This document shows, in pieces, positions 30,654 through 39,757 of a stretch of DNA of 53,650 nucleotides. The position numbers and the translations under genes were made by a program. The stretch lies in the IMG/VR virus record IMGVR_UViG_3300025009_000135, positions 1 to 53,650 of that record; one strand, given 5' to 3'. The stretch's first letter is position 1, and the number at the start of each line of letters is the position of its first letter. The notes below the pieces were generated by a model. It saw nothing but the letters and a program-made list of their open reading frames with translations, was not told the origin of the DNA and ran no database searches. Source of the DNA: a virus.

Positions 30654-31968
30654 ACCAACACAACTCCCGACCGCCCGGTATCTCGACAAATTCCGCGCCG
30701 ACTATTTTATTTGTCCGGCAATAGAAGTCGAGCCGCGCAAGGTCGCCATATCGTACCCATGTTTCCGTCAACGGGTCAGACGGGGCGATGAGCCGATACG
30801 TACGCCGCGAGGCAAGGGAGAAGGCGCGATCTAGTAGCAGGGCCTGTCCGTTGTACACCGCGCCGTAGAGGTCGCTTCCTACGTCATGGTCGGGGACGAA
30901 TAGCGTCTTGATCCCGCCGGACAGGGCAAGCGCGGTTGCATCCATTTGGGCTAAGTATTCGGCGTAAGTGTCCGTCATAGCATCAAGCGAACCGGCCACG
31001 CCGTCTCGGGTTTCGTAGGTGACATTGACCGCCGCGAGCGCAACCGACGCCGCCGACATAGCGCCCATGTACTGATATGTGAGCGCCAGGTTCAGGCGCT
31101 CGGCGCTTGTTGAGGCGTTGGCGATATCGGTGCCGTATTGGTCGATGAGATCGGACGCCATTCCGAGGTAGCCGTTGACAATATCGACGGTGGTTTGCGG
31201 TACCGACGCAATGGTTTGGAAAATTTGGCCGAATTGCGAGAGAATGACGACGGGGGATGCGCCTTCATCGATTGCTGAATAAAGGTCAGCGACAAGCGCG
31301 TCGATTTCTTCACGGACATCGGCTATGAGATCCTTGGTGCCATCGATAAATCCCGTCACGGTTGCGAGCTTGCCCTTAATAGACGCCTTGAATTTGGCAT
31401 AGGCGACTTTGCTTGACGTGACCATCTTCTGCGCGCGCTCAAGGGCGTTAGCGTCGATCTTTTTTGTTGCGTCGGCAATGCCGCTTGCGGACAGTTTCGA
31501 GCTCTGGCCGAATGTTTGTGATTTTGTTTCGCGGAACTCGACGGTAACGCGGGCAATGCCGACGCCGCCGCCGATGAATGATTCGTTTTGCTCGGGGGAG
31601 CCAAAGGGAATGACGGCGACATCGCCCCATCTTGGATGGTTGAGGATGCCGGGGGCGTCGGGGGTATAGCGCTCGTACATGGAGGCGTAAAAGGCGTCGG
31701 CTTCGGTATCGCAATTTTCTCCGACGAAGTATACCTCGAGGGAAAAAACATGGAGGCTTGAACCCATATCCTGGAGAATCGTTTCGTCAGAGTCGACCAC
31801 TTCATGGACGGCGGTTTTTTTCGTGCGCGAACGGGAGAGGGAATCGAAAAGAAAAGATGACTCCACGCCAGACGGGGAGGTAAACCGGCCAGCGCGAAGT
31901 CGGGATACGAACGCCGGGACGGAAGCGGCATCCACGGCGGGCAGGTCTAGGGTTAGGACATCGCTCAC
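30646..31968 (-). CDS. DNA circularisation / tail protein (Mu gpN-like)
   Basis: A 440-aa protein, GTG 31968 overlapping the tape-measure TGA. AGRFTSPSGVESSFLFDSL and DSDETILQDMG, then VYFVGENCDTEADAFYASM, match the N-terminal domain of the Mu gpN-like DNA circularisation/baseplate family. A long helical middle follows. Position after tape measure is conserved in Mu-like tails. Confidence 0.78.
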   Translation of the reverse strand: MSDVLTLDLPAVDAASVPAFVSRLRAGRFTSPSGVESSFLFDSLSRSRTKKTAVHEVVDSDETILQDMGSSLHVFSLEVYFVGENCDTEADAFYASMYERYTPDAPGILNHPRWGDVAVIPFGSPEQNESFIGGGVGIARVTVEFRETKSQTFGQSSKLSASGIADATKKIDANALERAQKMVTSSKVAYAKFKASIKGKLATVTGFIDGTKDLIADVREEIDALVADLYSAIDEGASPVVILSQFGQIFQTIASVPQTTVDIVNGYLGMASDLIDQYGTDIANASTSAERLNLALTYQYMGAMSAASVALAAVNVTYETRDGVAGSLDAMTDTYAEYLAQMDATALALSGGIKTLFVPDHDVGSDLYGAVYNGQALLLDRAFSLASRRTYRLIAPSDPLTETWVRYGDLARLDFYCRTNKIVGAEFVEIPGGRELCWYA

Positions 31969-33530
31969 TGGAGCCTCCCGTATGATAGCGAAGGCTGGGC
32001 GGGGCCGCCTGGCGTGGTAGAAACTGCGGCGCCGCGCTCGGGGCGGACAAAGACCTCGGAGACTGAACGCGACTCGGAATAGGATCGAGACTCGGCGCCG
32101 TAGGTAGTCGGGCTGGCGTAAGCGGGGGCGGCATTTCCGGTCAAGAATTCGTTCATGTTGCTTTGGAATCCCTTGATTGCGCCGAGAGCGGGGGCGAGCT
32201 TGCTACTCATGCCGGGGATTTTGGACATGAGCGACAGGAGGCCGACTATCGCGTCGATTACAAGGTTAATCGGGGCGAGTAGACCGGCCATGAACGCTTG
32301 GCCGATTTCAAGAATTACGGCCCATATTTCCTTTCCAATATCGATAAATGGTTGCATGGCGGCGACTATTTCTTCCCAGTATTGGACAATGAGAACGATT
32401 GCGGCGATAAGGGCGATGATAGCGACAATAATCCACGTAGTCGGGTTGAGCATCATTACCGAATTATATATCGCCATGGCTACGGCTACGGCTTTGATAG
32501 CTACCACAAGGGTCAGGAGCATCGGCGCGAGGGGCGATACAAACTTGACGACATCGATAACCGTTCTTCCGAACGACAGCATTGAGTCTATGAGCTTTCC
32601 AATATCAACTTTGTCAAGCCATTCTCCAAAGCGGTCAGCGTTTTCAGATATATACGCCGACAGCTTGTCGATAAGTGGGTTAATTTTATCAAGAGCTTGG
32701 ATTCTGAATTCTAGCAACTTTTTGACGACCGGCTCTATGGCCTTGCCGAGCAATTCCCATGAATCGCCGCGCAAATTCGCTTCCTGTAATTTTAGTCCGG
32801 CGGTGGTTTTTGCAATGGCAGCAGCGGTTCCGCCGTACTGCTTTTCTATTTCGGTAAGTATTATATCTTGCGCTTGCGTTATTTTACCACTTTCAACCAT
32901 GCGCTTTATCATGGCTTTTTGCGTGACGGAAAACTGGATTCCGGAGCGAGATAAAGCCCCGAGGTTGGCAACAGGGTCGTTTAGGGCTTTCGATAGCGCT
33001 ATGGTTGTAGCCCGTAGCGATTCTTCACTGGTATTCAAGCCGTTCAGTTTTGCGGAAACATCGACGACGGCTTGCTGGGCGCGGTCGAATGCCGAGCCGG
33101 TGATATTAGTGAACGTCAGCATTTGCGCCGTTACGCCTTGAAGTATCGCTTCGTCGCCGATGAATGTATTTTTTTGTATGCTTGACGCTTGAGCTTCAAG
33201 CTGGGCGAGGCTACGGCCTACTGTTCCGCCTGTCGACAAAAGAGTTGCTTCGACCGATGCTATAGCGGCGGCTTGATGGTTCCACGCTTCGGTTGCCTTG
33301 TTGGCGGCTATGGCAATGCCAACAACGGCGGCGACAGCGGAGGCCCCTATACCAATTGCCGCGCGGTCGATCCCTTTCGACAATTTTGTGATATCTTTCC
33401 CGACGCCACCAAAATGCTTCTTCATAGTCTTTGAAAAACCAAGCATCTTAGTTTGCATTTTGTTCATAGGGCCGGTTATGCCATCGCTAAGCGAGAGGAT
33501 GGATTCTAGCGAAAATCTTTTAGACGCCAA
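31965..33530 (-). CDS. Tape measure protein
   Basis: A 521-aa protein. TTG 33530 is selected because GAGAGGGG lies 6 bases upstream; the open frame to 33605 has no such site. It is long and helical with a hydrophobic Ala/Ile/Val-rich region (LVVAIKAVAVAMAIYNSVMM and IVAIIALIAAIVLIVQYW, about residues 330-385) and Ala-rich flanks, as in tail length rulers. It lies after the frameshifted chaperone gene and has its own late promoter at 33620-33648. Confidence 0.82.
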   Translation of the reverse strand: MASKRFSLESILSLSDGITGPMNKMQTKMLGFSKTMKKHFGGVGKDITKLSKGIDRAAIGIGASAVAAVVGIAIAANKATEAWNHQAAAIASVEATLLSTGGTVGRSLAQLEAQASSIQKNTFIGDEAILQGVTAQMLTFTNITGSAFDRAQQAVVDVSAKLNGLNTSEESLRATTIALSKALNDPVANLGALSRSGIQFSVTQKAMIKRMVESGKITQAQDIILTEIEKQYGGTAAAIAKTTAGLKLQEANLRGDSWELLGKAIEPVVKKLLEFRIQALDKINPLIDKLSAYISENADRFGEWLDKVDIGKLIDSMLSFGRTVIDVVKFVSPLAPMLLTLVVAIKAVAVAMAIYNSVMMLNPTTWIIVAIIALIAAIVLIVQYWEEIVAAMQPFIDIGKEIWAVILEIGQAFMAGLLAPINLVIDAIVGLLSLMSKIPGMSSKLAPALGAIKGFQSNMNEFLTGNAAPAYASPTTYGAESRSYSESRSVSEVFVRPERGAAVSTTPGGPAQPSLSYGRLQ

Positions 33531-33619
33531 TCGTTTCCCCTCTCGGTTTAAAACGGGTACCGGGTTGCAGCCGGCCCTGCAGCTTGCTCCGCCATTGGTG
33601 GGCAAGTATCACTACTATA

Positions 33620-33648
33620 GATATAGGCAACAACCTGCAATCTGTCTA
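33620..33648 (-). promoter_or_regulatory. Late promoter for the tape-measure/baseplate unit
   Basis: On the minus strand TAGACA (33648-33643), a 17-bp spacer, then TATATC (33625-33620) followed by TAT. The predicted start is near 33612, giving an 80-base leader to TTG 33530. It lies just below the terminator of the preceding unit. Confidence 0.75.
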
Positions 33649-33657
33649 GGTCTTGAC

Positions 33658-33685
33658 AAAAAACGCCCGTCATTACTGGCGGGCG
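33658..33685 (-). terminator. Terminator after the tail assembly chaperone gene
   Basis: CGCCCG/CGGGCG stem (33664-33669 and 33680-33685) followed on the minus strand by six T. It ends the capsid/tube unit immediately upstream of the tape-measure promoter. Confidence 0.85.
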
Positions 33686-33690
33686 CGTAG

Positions 33691-33966
33691 TCAATTTCTA
33701 TTTTTTTCGATGCGCTCGCGGATCAATTCGGCCATGCGTTCAGGCTTTGGTAGACTTCGCGGCTTGCCTTTTTCGGGGTGCAGGTATTCGTCGCGCAGTT
33801 GCTCCTCGACGGCTTGCCATTCGTAGATACGATAGTATCGGTCGACCTGTCTGGCGGTCATGGATTCGATACGCTCTATCGGGAGCGATCCGCCAAAATG
33901 CACCGCGAGCAGGCCGGTCAACAGGTCGTCGCTTGTGGGTTCCCGGTATTCTCTCCGGGTTACGAG
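33691..33966 (-). CDS. Tail assembly chaperone, -1 frameshift extension (T-type)
   Basis: This frame is open from the slippery site to 33691 (91 codons). It is entered by a -1 shift from the upstream chaperone frame, giving a fused product of about 223 aa. It contains VHFGGSLPIERIESMTARQV and YYRIYEWQAVEEQLRDEYL, resembling the GpG-T/Mu gp42-type second part that binds the tape measure. A TTG at 33921 could give separate initiation but has no good binding site. Confidence 0.72.
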   Translation of the reverse strand, partial: LVTRREYREPTSDDLLTGLLAVHFGGSLPIERIESMTARQVDRYYRIYEWQAVEEQLRDEYLHPEKGKPRSLPKPERMAELIRERIEKNRN

Positions 33967-34361
33967 AAAAAAACTTGATTCAGCGCGGAGATTACAGAAA
34001 AGTCACGGCCTTTTATTCGGCTTGCTTCGGCTATGGAAAGCCCGGCGGCTTTTGCGTATATGGCTTCTACCATCGATATTTTTTCGGTATCCTTAAACTT
34101 CTCGATGGTGCGTTTCTCTTCAAGGGTCAGCTCTTTTATTTCGACCAGTTCGCGGTTGCTTTTGTCCATGACGAGCGGGGCGGCGAGCTTGAGAGTGAAG
34201 ACTTCGCGGTCGGCATCGAAGGCTAGGCGCTCCGACATGACAGGGCGGACAAGGGTTTCAAGAGCGGCGGTGAAATCTTCGGTATCGGTATTGACATCGA
34301 GGACATCAGCCCATTCTTTTAGGGTGGCGATTGCTTCGTCTTTCGTGATCTTCGTTTCCAT
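33960..34361 (-). CDS. Tail assembly chaperone (Mu gp41/lambda G-like)
   Basis: A 133-aa protein. KLAAPLVMDKSNRELVEIKELTLEE is typical of E-set tail assembly chaperones that follow the tube gene. It terminates just after a slippery sequence, allowing a shorter and a longer product. ATG 34361 follows CTAGGAGG. Confidence 0.78.
   Translation of the reverse strand: METKITKDEAIATLKEWADVLDVNTDTEDFTAALETLVRPVMSERLAFDADREVFTLKLAAPLVMDKSNRELVEIKELTLEEKRTIEKFKDTEKISMVEAIYAKAAGLSIAEASRIKGRDFSVISALNQVFFS
33966..33972 (-). promoter_or_regulatory. Programmed -1 ribosomal frameshift site
   Basis: In zero frame the mRNA reads GTT TTT TTC TCG TAA. The heptamer T TTT TTC is a canonical X XXY YYZ slip site within a run of seven U. 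Slipping continues as Leu-Val-Thr-Arg into the frame ending at 33691, bypassing the TAA two codons on. Confidence 0.78.
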
Positions 34362-34376
34362 GGTTTACCTCCTAGG

Positions 34377-34423
34377 AAAAAAGTAGCCCGGCTGGGTGCG
34401 CACCGTTGGGAGGCGTGCCGGGC
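34377..34423 (-). terminator. Terminator/attenuator between tube and chaperone genes
   Basis: GCCCGGC (34386-34392) pairs with GCCGGGC (34417-34423), with a self-complementary GGTGCGCACC in the loop, followed on the minus strand by six T before the chaperone binding site. Partial read-through would lower chaperone output relative to tube. Confidence 0.7.
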
Positions 34424-34430
34424 CTTGTGA

Positions 34431-34802
34431 TTACGCTATATCCAGCGTACCGTGCATTTCCAGCGACACGATACCGTTAGAATTTTCTAGTCCGCCATCG
34501 TTACCTATCGCCATCGTGCCTATGAGCAGGTCGCTTCCGGGCGTCGAGCATGACACCGATACGAACCGGCCTGAATTCTGTATGACCTTAAGCTTTTTGT
34601 ACGTATCCGCATTGAGGGCCACGTCCTGCTTGAGCATGCCGATATGGGGATTGGATTCGCCGTAGACTTGGCCATTGCCCGCGAGGTGGACGACGCCAGC
34701 GCGGCCCGACAGCGTATAAGACAGCTCGCTACCCTCGGCGGGGTCAAGCTCCATGCCATCGACTATCAATTCACGGGCGACGCCCTGTAAAACTTCTGCC
34801 AT
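34431..34802 (-). CDS. Tail tube protein (Mu gpM-like)
   Basis: A 123-aa protein directly after the sheath gene. GVARELIVDGMELDPAEGSEL, a glycine-rich GRAGVVHLAGNGQVYGES and a beta-rich remainder fit the tail tube family of Mu-like phages. It polymerises as the inner tube within the sheath. Confidence 0.8.
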   Translation of the reverse strand: MAEVLQGVARELIVDGMELDPAEGSELSYTLSGRAGVVHLAGNGQVYGESNPHIGMLKQDVALNADTYKKLKVIQNSGRFVSVSCSTPGSDLLIGTMAIGNDGGLENSNGIVSLEMHGTLDIA

Positions 34803-34819
34803 TGCTTGTATCTCCTTTC

Positions 34820-34844
34820 AAAAAACAGGCGGCTCACAACCGCC
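34820..34844 (-). terminator. Terminator/attenuator between sheath and tube genes
   Basis: GGCGG (34828-34832) and CCGCC (34840-34844) form a stem with a 7-base loop, followed on the minus strand by six T and then the tube AAGGAG. A short stem, so probably partial. Confidence 0.6.
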
Positions 34845-34853
34845 CGCGTTGGT

Positions 34854-36374
34854 CTAGTACAGGAATCCAAGCCGTACCGCGATGATGCGCAAAGCCTCGG
34901 CGGGGTCATCGGTAACGGTGCCATCTATGCGGCTGTTATACGTCGCGTTGATTTCGGCGCTGATTGTAGCCTTCACGTCGTCGGGGTTTTTCGTCCAGCC
35001 TTCGGCGGCCCAGTTGTCGACGAGGGCGTACATGTCGGCCACGACTTTGTTCGGCTTGATGACGTAATCCTTGCCGGTTACGATGTCGTTCGATCCTACC
35101 ATTCCACGAGTGTACGGATCGGAAAGGAATTTCTGTTCGGCCTGATGCGCCTTGACCTGGCGAAGCGTAAGCTGGACAAGGGCGAACCACTCTTCGGTGG
35201 CGGCGCCGGCGCTGGTAAGGCGGTACGATAGCGCGATATCTCCGAGCATGAGCGTACCGGACGGCGAGAGCTTGCAATAGCCACCGCCAGCACGGAACAG
35301 GGCATCGACGCGGGGATAGGTGTCATCGAACACGCCGGACTTGACGGCGACGGGAAGCTCTAGGCCCATGAACGGGCGGCCAGGGTCAAGGCTGGCGGAC
35401 GCGGCGACAAGGCCGAGGACGGCAGCGCCGAATTCAGGGGCTGGGTGAAGGCATCGCGGATCCCATACGGGGGCGATATGGCGCGAGTTAATCGTCGCAG
35501 GGATGGCGAGGAAGGCGGAATACGCGGGCTTGACGTAGCCGACGACGGAACCCGCGAGGCGGTTTGGGCTGGCTTCCATGCGAGCGGTCAGGGCCGACTT
35601 GTATACGCCGAGCGCAGTGGAATCCTGATACGGGCACGTGATAAGCGTATACCACGTATTGCCGAGGTTGTCGACCCCAGAGCCAGCATCGAACACGCCG
35701 GTCACTACGGGGTCGCCAGTGCCGCCGGTGAAGTAGTTGAGCGCAGTAAAGGTGACGGCGCCTCCTGAGGGGTTGAGGGCAAGCTGGGAATCGCCATCGG
35801 GGTTGAGCATCATGTAGTGCTGATTGCCGTTAGTGCCGAGGTTCTTGCACGTCAGCGTGACAATATTTTCCGAGCCGGTACCACCGACAGCAGCGGTAAA
35901 CGGGGCGGAAATGTCGGCGGTGATAGCGGCTACAAGCGCGGCGGCCTGGTCATCGTCGGACATGCCAGAGGAGACGTTGAGCTGGTAAAGCGTGCCGCCT
36001 ATAGATACGGGCCAAGTGCCGGGGCCGGTCGTCGCGCCGGTAAAGGTGACGGTGCCGACAGCGGGGTCGCCAGTCGGGGCGGGGACGGCGACGCAATAGA
36101 CGTTTTCGGAGAATCCGCCGAGGGCGTCAAATATCCATAGCGCTTGGCGGTGAATCTCGGAGCCGTAACCAAAGTAATCAGCGACTTCATCGGCGGTGAA
36201 TTTCTGGACGATCTGGCCTGCAGTGACGCCGGTTTTTGCGGCAAGGAACTGGCCAACTATGAGCATCTTTTCGGGAATGTACGGCGACGCGGTTGAGCGC
36301 TTGACGCCTTTTAGCTCGATCTGGCGCATACTCGCCCGCCGGTATGACGGGAAGATTTCAAAACTGATGGGCAT
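34854..36374 (-). CDS. Tail sheath protein (Mu gpL-like)
   Basis: A 506-aa protein. It begins PISFEIFPSYRRASMRQIEL, matching the N-terminal start of Mu-like sheaths, with PEKMLIVGQFLAAKTG and DEVADYFGYGSEIHRQA. A central insertion (PSGGAVTFTALNYFTGGTG) is typical. The C-terminus TDDPAEALRIIAVRLGFLY also fits. Presence of a sheath makes this a contractile-tailed phage. ATG 36374 follows CAAGGAGG. Confidence 0.88.
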   Translation of the reverse strand: MPISFEIFPSYRRASMRQIELKGVKRSTASPYIPEKMLIVGQFLAAKTGVTAGQIVQKFTADEVADYFGYGSEIHRQALWIFDALGGFSENVYCVAVPAPTGDPAVGTVTFTGATTGPGTWPVSIGGTLYQLNVSSGMSDDDQAAALVAAITADISAPFTAAVGGTGSENIVTLTCKNLGTNGNQHYMMLNPDGDSQLALNPSGGAVTFTALNYFTGGTGDPVVTGVFDAGSGVDNLGNTWYTLITCPYQDSTALGVYKSALTARMEASPNRLAGSVVGYVKPAYSAFLAIPATINSRHIAPVWDPRCLHPAPEFGAAVLGLVAASASLDPGRPFMGLELPVAVKSGVFDDTYPRVDALFRAGGGYCKLSPSGTLMLGDIALSYRLTSAGAATEEWFALVQLTLRQVKAHQAEQKFLSDPYTRGMVGSNDIVTGKDYVIKPNKVVADMYALVDNWAAEGWTKNPDDVKATISAEINATYNSRIDGTVTDDPAEALRIIAVRLGFLY

Positions 36375-36406
36375 TACTGGGCCTCCTTGTGTCCTGTTGT
36401 TCCCGC

Positions 36407-37051
36407 TTACGGGGCCGGGGTATATGTATATTTACTGCCCCAGTTTTCCAGGGCTTGTTCAAATGCTAGGTTGATTTCCGTAAGGGCGACGGTCGGTGCA
36501 TCGTCGGACGGGGTATAAGCGGCGGTCGCGTCGAAGCTGTAACGAGCGGGGGCATAGTTGCCGGTCGAATCTTCGCCCTCTTGTGTGTAAATTGTTAGCG
36601 TTGCGGCGCCGAAGTTCGGGACAACTTGCCCAGCTGTAAATCCAAGGTCGCCGTTTTTCATACGGGTGATTGCGTATTCTACTTGCGCCGTAAGAAGGTC
36701 GAGGCGAGCTGCGGAGGCTTCATCGACAGGAACAAGTACGGTTGTTTCTAGCTCGGTTTCAGGGTCGATGGTCGTTTGCTCTTCATGGGTGCCGAGGACG
36801 TACATATCGATATTGACCGATATTTTTTTCGCGATGTTTTGACGAGAACCACCACCGCCAGACGTTACGGAATCGACCATGACATTGACGAGCGCGACGC
36901 TTTGCTGGTTTTCGATCCACGGGCGCCATCGGCTATGCGTTACGGTAAAATCACGGTATACATTGACGGCGGCCTCGGCGGTTGCGACCTCTTGGAGCGC
37001 GGTGACAATATTGGCCTTGAGAGTAGCATGGGTGGGCATTGCGACGGCCAT
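36407..37051 (-). CDS. Putative tail terminator / head-tail completion protein
   Basis: A 214-aa protein between head-completion genes and the sheath, the usual place of the tail terminator. NVYRDFTVTHSRWRPWIENQ and a C-terminal VALTEINLAFEQ are seen, but no signature is decisive. Assignment is by position. Confidence 0.55.
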   Translation of the reverse strand: MAVAMPTHATLKANIVTALQEVATAEAAVNVYRDFTVTHSRWRPWIENQQSVALVNVMVDSVTSGGGGSRQNIAKKISVNIDMYVLGTHEEQTTIDPETELETTVLVPVDEASAARLDLLTAQVEYAITRMKNGDLGFTAGQVVPNFGAATLTIYTQEGEDSTGNYAPARYSFDATAAYTPSDDAPTVALTEINLAFEQALENWGSKYTYTPAP

Positions 37052-37438
37052 TTAGACTATCCTCGCGGTCAGTTTTTTAAGCATCATGGTGATATGGCCG
37101 AGCGTGCGGTCATGCGCTAGGCCTTCTACGATCCATGTTGACTCGTCGCCAACAGAATTAGTAAACCGACAACGCCACGTACCGGCGGTATCGGCGGGGT
37201 TGGCATCGGGAAACTGGTCGACTCCATCCTTGTCATATCGTGAGACGGAGAAGGCAACGCGGCGGGCGACTACAGGTAGCCCGGTTTGGGGGTCGATATC
37301 GAAGTTGACATCGATGAAGAATCCATAGACGGGATACTCGACGCCAGCAGGTGAAGTGAATACGGCCGGCACGGAAAAACCGGATGGAGAACCGAGGATG
37401 CGGGCATTGTCTTTGCGGGCGCGGTCGTATAAACTCAC
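37052..37438 (-). CDS. Putative head-tail joining / minor tail protein
   Basis: A 128-aa protein starting at GTG 37438 (overlap with the upstream TGA). VFTSPAGVEYPVYGFFIDVNFDID and VARRVAFSVSRYD resemble stopper or neck proteins. Function by position. Confidence 0.55.
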   Translation of the reverse strand: MSLYDRARKDNARILGSPSGFSVPAVFTSPAGVEYPVYGFFIDVNFDIDPQTGLPVVARRVAFSVSRYDKDGVDQFPDANPADTAGTWRCRFTNSVGDESTWIVEGLAHDRTLGHITMMLKKLTARIV

Positions 37439-37683
37439 AAGTTTTCCTCGTAAAACTTTTTTACCTCTGGCGAATCAACACGGGCCACAATGGGCGCGGG
37501 CTTGGATTTCTTGACGGGGGCGGCGGGCGCTTCATCATCTTCGACAAGGCCCTGCCTGATTGCACGAATAAGGGAATTAGAAACGGCCCAGTGATCTACG
37601 AGGACTTGCGGGACGGGGTCGCCCGCCCTGACATGGAGGGATACGCCGCCGATGGCGGCATTGATATCTATTTTAGCTTTCAT
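37435..37683 (-). CDS. Small capsid-cluster protein
   Basis: An 82-aa protein right after the major capsid gene. ATG 37683 has AGGAG 8 bases upstream; a GTG at 37692 is open. It has a globular N-terminus and a Pro/Lys-rich linker, then VDSPEVKKFYEENL. Possibly a connector or decoration factor. Confidence 0.6.
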   Translation of the reverse strand: MKAKIDINAAIGGVSLHVRAGDPVPQVLVDHWAVSNSLIRAIRQGLVEDDEAPAAPVKKSKPAPIVARVDSPEVKKFYEENL

Positions 37684-37697
37684 CGGCGGCACTCCTT

Positions 37698-38951
37698 TTA
37701 CCAGGCGGGGAGAGTGGCTTTCTGGATGAATCCAGACAGGCCCTCGGCGTTATACAGGCCCTCGGCGAAGTAGTACGCGTACTCTTCTTGGGCGAGCGTG
37801 GAGACATCGGGCTGCATGTCGACCTCGGTCGTGAGGCCCTGCTTGACGACGATGTTCATGTACCTGTTCGGCTTGACAAGATACATATACGTATCGCCGA
37901 CGCCGGAGTAGGTCACGGACTCGTCGCGCATGTCGATGACATCGCCATCGTAAGCCACGATTCCGGCGATTTCACCAATGGCGCCAAGGCGCTTGTTATT
38001 GGTGTTTTCCGGGAGGCCGCTGATGACGCGGGCGACGTGGCCGGCATTGCGGCCGGAGCAGAGAAGGTATGAACCACGAGGATCGATGAGGCGCTTGGTG
38101 ATCGGGTCTTTGCGCTGGCCGAGGCCATCAATCATATTCTCTATGGTATCGTAGAGCAGTTCCTGCCTGCCGGCTCCAGTCGTGGTGGCGGAGGCCGTCC
38201 ACTTCGCGGTGCCGACGGTGCCGTAAATATCCGCGAGGATGGGGGACATGGCGAGGTCGTCGAGCTTGGCGTTGTAGCCGGTGGCGACAGCGTCGTTCAA
38301 GGCGGTCATGTCGAGGCTCTTGTCGAACATCGCGGCGAGCAGATCCCAGCGGAATCCGGCGGCGTAAATGTTGACGTTAAACGTGCCCTTGAGAGCCCTG
38401 CTCTTGTCGCCTTGGTTAACAGGCTGACCGGAGCCGTTATGCTCCTTGAACACGATGCCGTAGGGCATGAACTCAACGATGGAGTTGGTGCGGTCGGCGT
38501 CGGGGCGGTTGGTTACGGCGTAGAAAAGCTGGCGGACGGTAGGAAGCGCGTTCTTGCGCTGGGTGATGTCCATGCGCATCGCGTCCCAAAGCTGCGCCCA
38601 GTCGGGGAGCAGGGTATTGCCGGTCGTGGCGCCCTTAGGTACACCAGCACCAAAACGACCAGAGGCGACGCGCTCATAGGCGGACTCGGTGCGGCCATCG
38701 GCCCACGCCTGCGGGACGTGGATGGCACCGCCGTACAGCGCGGCCTTAGAATAGTCGGTGCCCATCGATCCAAGACGAGTCGGGGCGGAAGCGCCCTTGC
38801 CAAACACGCGGTCGTAATTGGCTCCGGAAGGGTCACGGTACTTCGAACCTATGCGGCGCTCGGACATGACAACCGGGTTGGCATAGTTCGGGCCGAGGCT
38901 GGCAAGCGCCTGGCGCATCTCGCGCTTATCGTAAATCTTGATTTCGCTCAT
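37698..38951 (-). CDS. Major capsid protein
   Basis: A 417-aa protein following protease, scaffold and decoration genes. SIVEFMPYGIVFKEHNGSGQ, LIDPRGSYLLCSGRNAGHVA and YLVKPNRYMNIVVKQGL fit HK97-fold capsid subunits. No long N-terminal delta domain is evident since a separate scaffold exists. ATG 38951 follows AAGGAGG. Confidence 0.83.
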   Translation of the reverse strand: MSEIKIYDKREMRQALASLGPNYANPVVMSERRIGSKYRDPSGANYDRVFGKGASAPTRLGSMGTDYSKAALYGGAIHVPQAWADGRTESAYERVASGRFGAGVPKGATTGNTLLPDWAQLWDAMRMDITQRKNALPTVRQLFYAVTNRPDADRTNSIVEFMPYGIVFKEHNGSGQPVNQGDKSRALKGTFNVNIYAAGFRWDLLAAMFDKSLDMTALNDAVATGYNAKLDDLAMSPILADIYGTVGTAKWTASATTTGAGRQELLYDTIENMIDGLGQRKDPITKRLIDPRGSYLLCSGRNAGHVARVISGLPENTNNKRLGAIGEIAGIVAYDGDVIDMRDESVTYSGVGDTYMYLVKPNRYMNIVVKQGLTTEVDMQPDVSTLAQEEYAYYFAEGLYNAEGLSGFIQKATLPAW

Positions 38952-38982
38952 TAGTTACTTCCTCCTTACTTTTTTGCGGGGG

Positions 38983-39723
38983 TTAAATATAATAGACGTA
39001 CACGATACCGGCATCGGCGGCGGCGTGGGTGACAAGGCTCATGGCATCGGCGCCAACAAGAAGCTTGGTGTCATCGACGGCGGCAGCCATGCGGGTCAGG
39101 GCGCCATCGGTGGCCATAACGAGCGCAGTATGGACGGCGGAAGCTCCGTTGTTGAGTACGACGGTACCCCCAGAGTTGGCGGCGGTAGCGATGGCCACAA
39201 CATCGACGATGCGAGAGCCTACGGGAATGTCGAGAACCTTGCCGGTGGTATGGAAGTCATCCCCGGCGAGCAGGTCGGCGCGAATGACTTTGAGAACTGA
39301 GCCAGGCAAGGCATCGGAGGCGCCAGGGGCGAAGGGGCGGAAGGTGACGGCAGTCTGCGCGCCTCCGGTGCCGAACTCTCCCGTGATTTTGCCTACGGGG
39401 ATGGTGCCGGTCGCGGGAGCATCGACAAGAGTTCCTGCGGCGGACGATCCACCGGACAGGAAGTACAGAATATTCCCGGCGGTGAAGGTATCGGTAGCTT
39501 CGACCTGGGCGGTAGAGACTTCGACGCTCGGGTCGAGAAGCTGGATGCGGCCGGTTGCGGCATTGGCGATGCCGTCGAACTCGGCGACATATCCGAAGTA
39601 TCCGCCAAGGTACACAAGCTCACCAAAGAGCGCGGTGCGGCCGAGGTTATTCGTGACGACAACTTGCGCGCCGTCCTCGCGAATCTGGAAATCGTAATTG
39701 TAGTCATAGCCAGTCATGGACAT
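38983..39723 (-). CDS. Capsid decoration-like protein (DUF2190-like N-terminus)
   Basis: A 246-aa protein between scaffold and major capsid genes. FGELVYLGGYFGYVAEFDGI and TGRIQLLD resemble DUF2190-type decoration proteins. The C-terminal half (LDIPVGSRIVDVVAIATAA) is an additional beta-rich domain. Likely an outer-shell stabiliser. Confidence 0.62.
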   Translation of the reverse strand: MSMTGYDYNYDFQIREDGAQVVVTNNLGRTALFGELVYLGGYFGYVAEFDGIANAATGRIQLLDPSVEVSTAQVEATDTFTAGNILYFLSGGSSAAGTLVDAPATGTIPVGKITGEFGTGGAQTAVTFRPFAPGASDALPGSVLKVIRADLLAGDDFHTTGKVLDIPVGSRIVDVVAIATAANSGGTVVLNNGASAVHTALVMATDGALTRMAAAVDDTKLLVGADAMSLVTHAAADAGIVYVYYI

Positions 39724-39757
39724 TTGTTATCCTCCTATCTTTCTTTCGTTTCTTTCG

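Noticed and set aside
32155-33141. Long plus-strand ORF opposite the tape measure gene
   Set aside because: It is antisense to a clear tape measure gene, with no binding site, and serine/isoleucine-rich as expected of a shadow frame.
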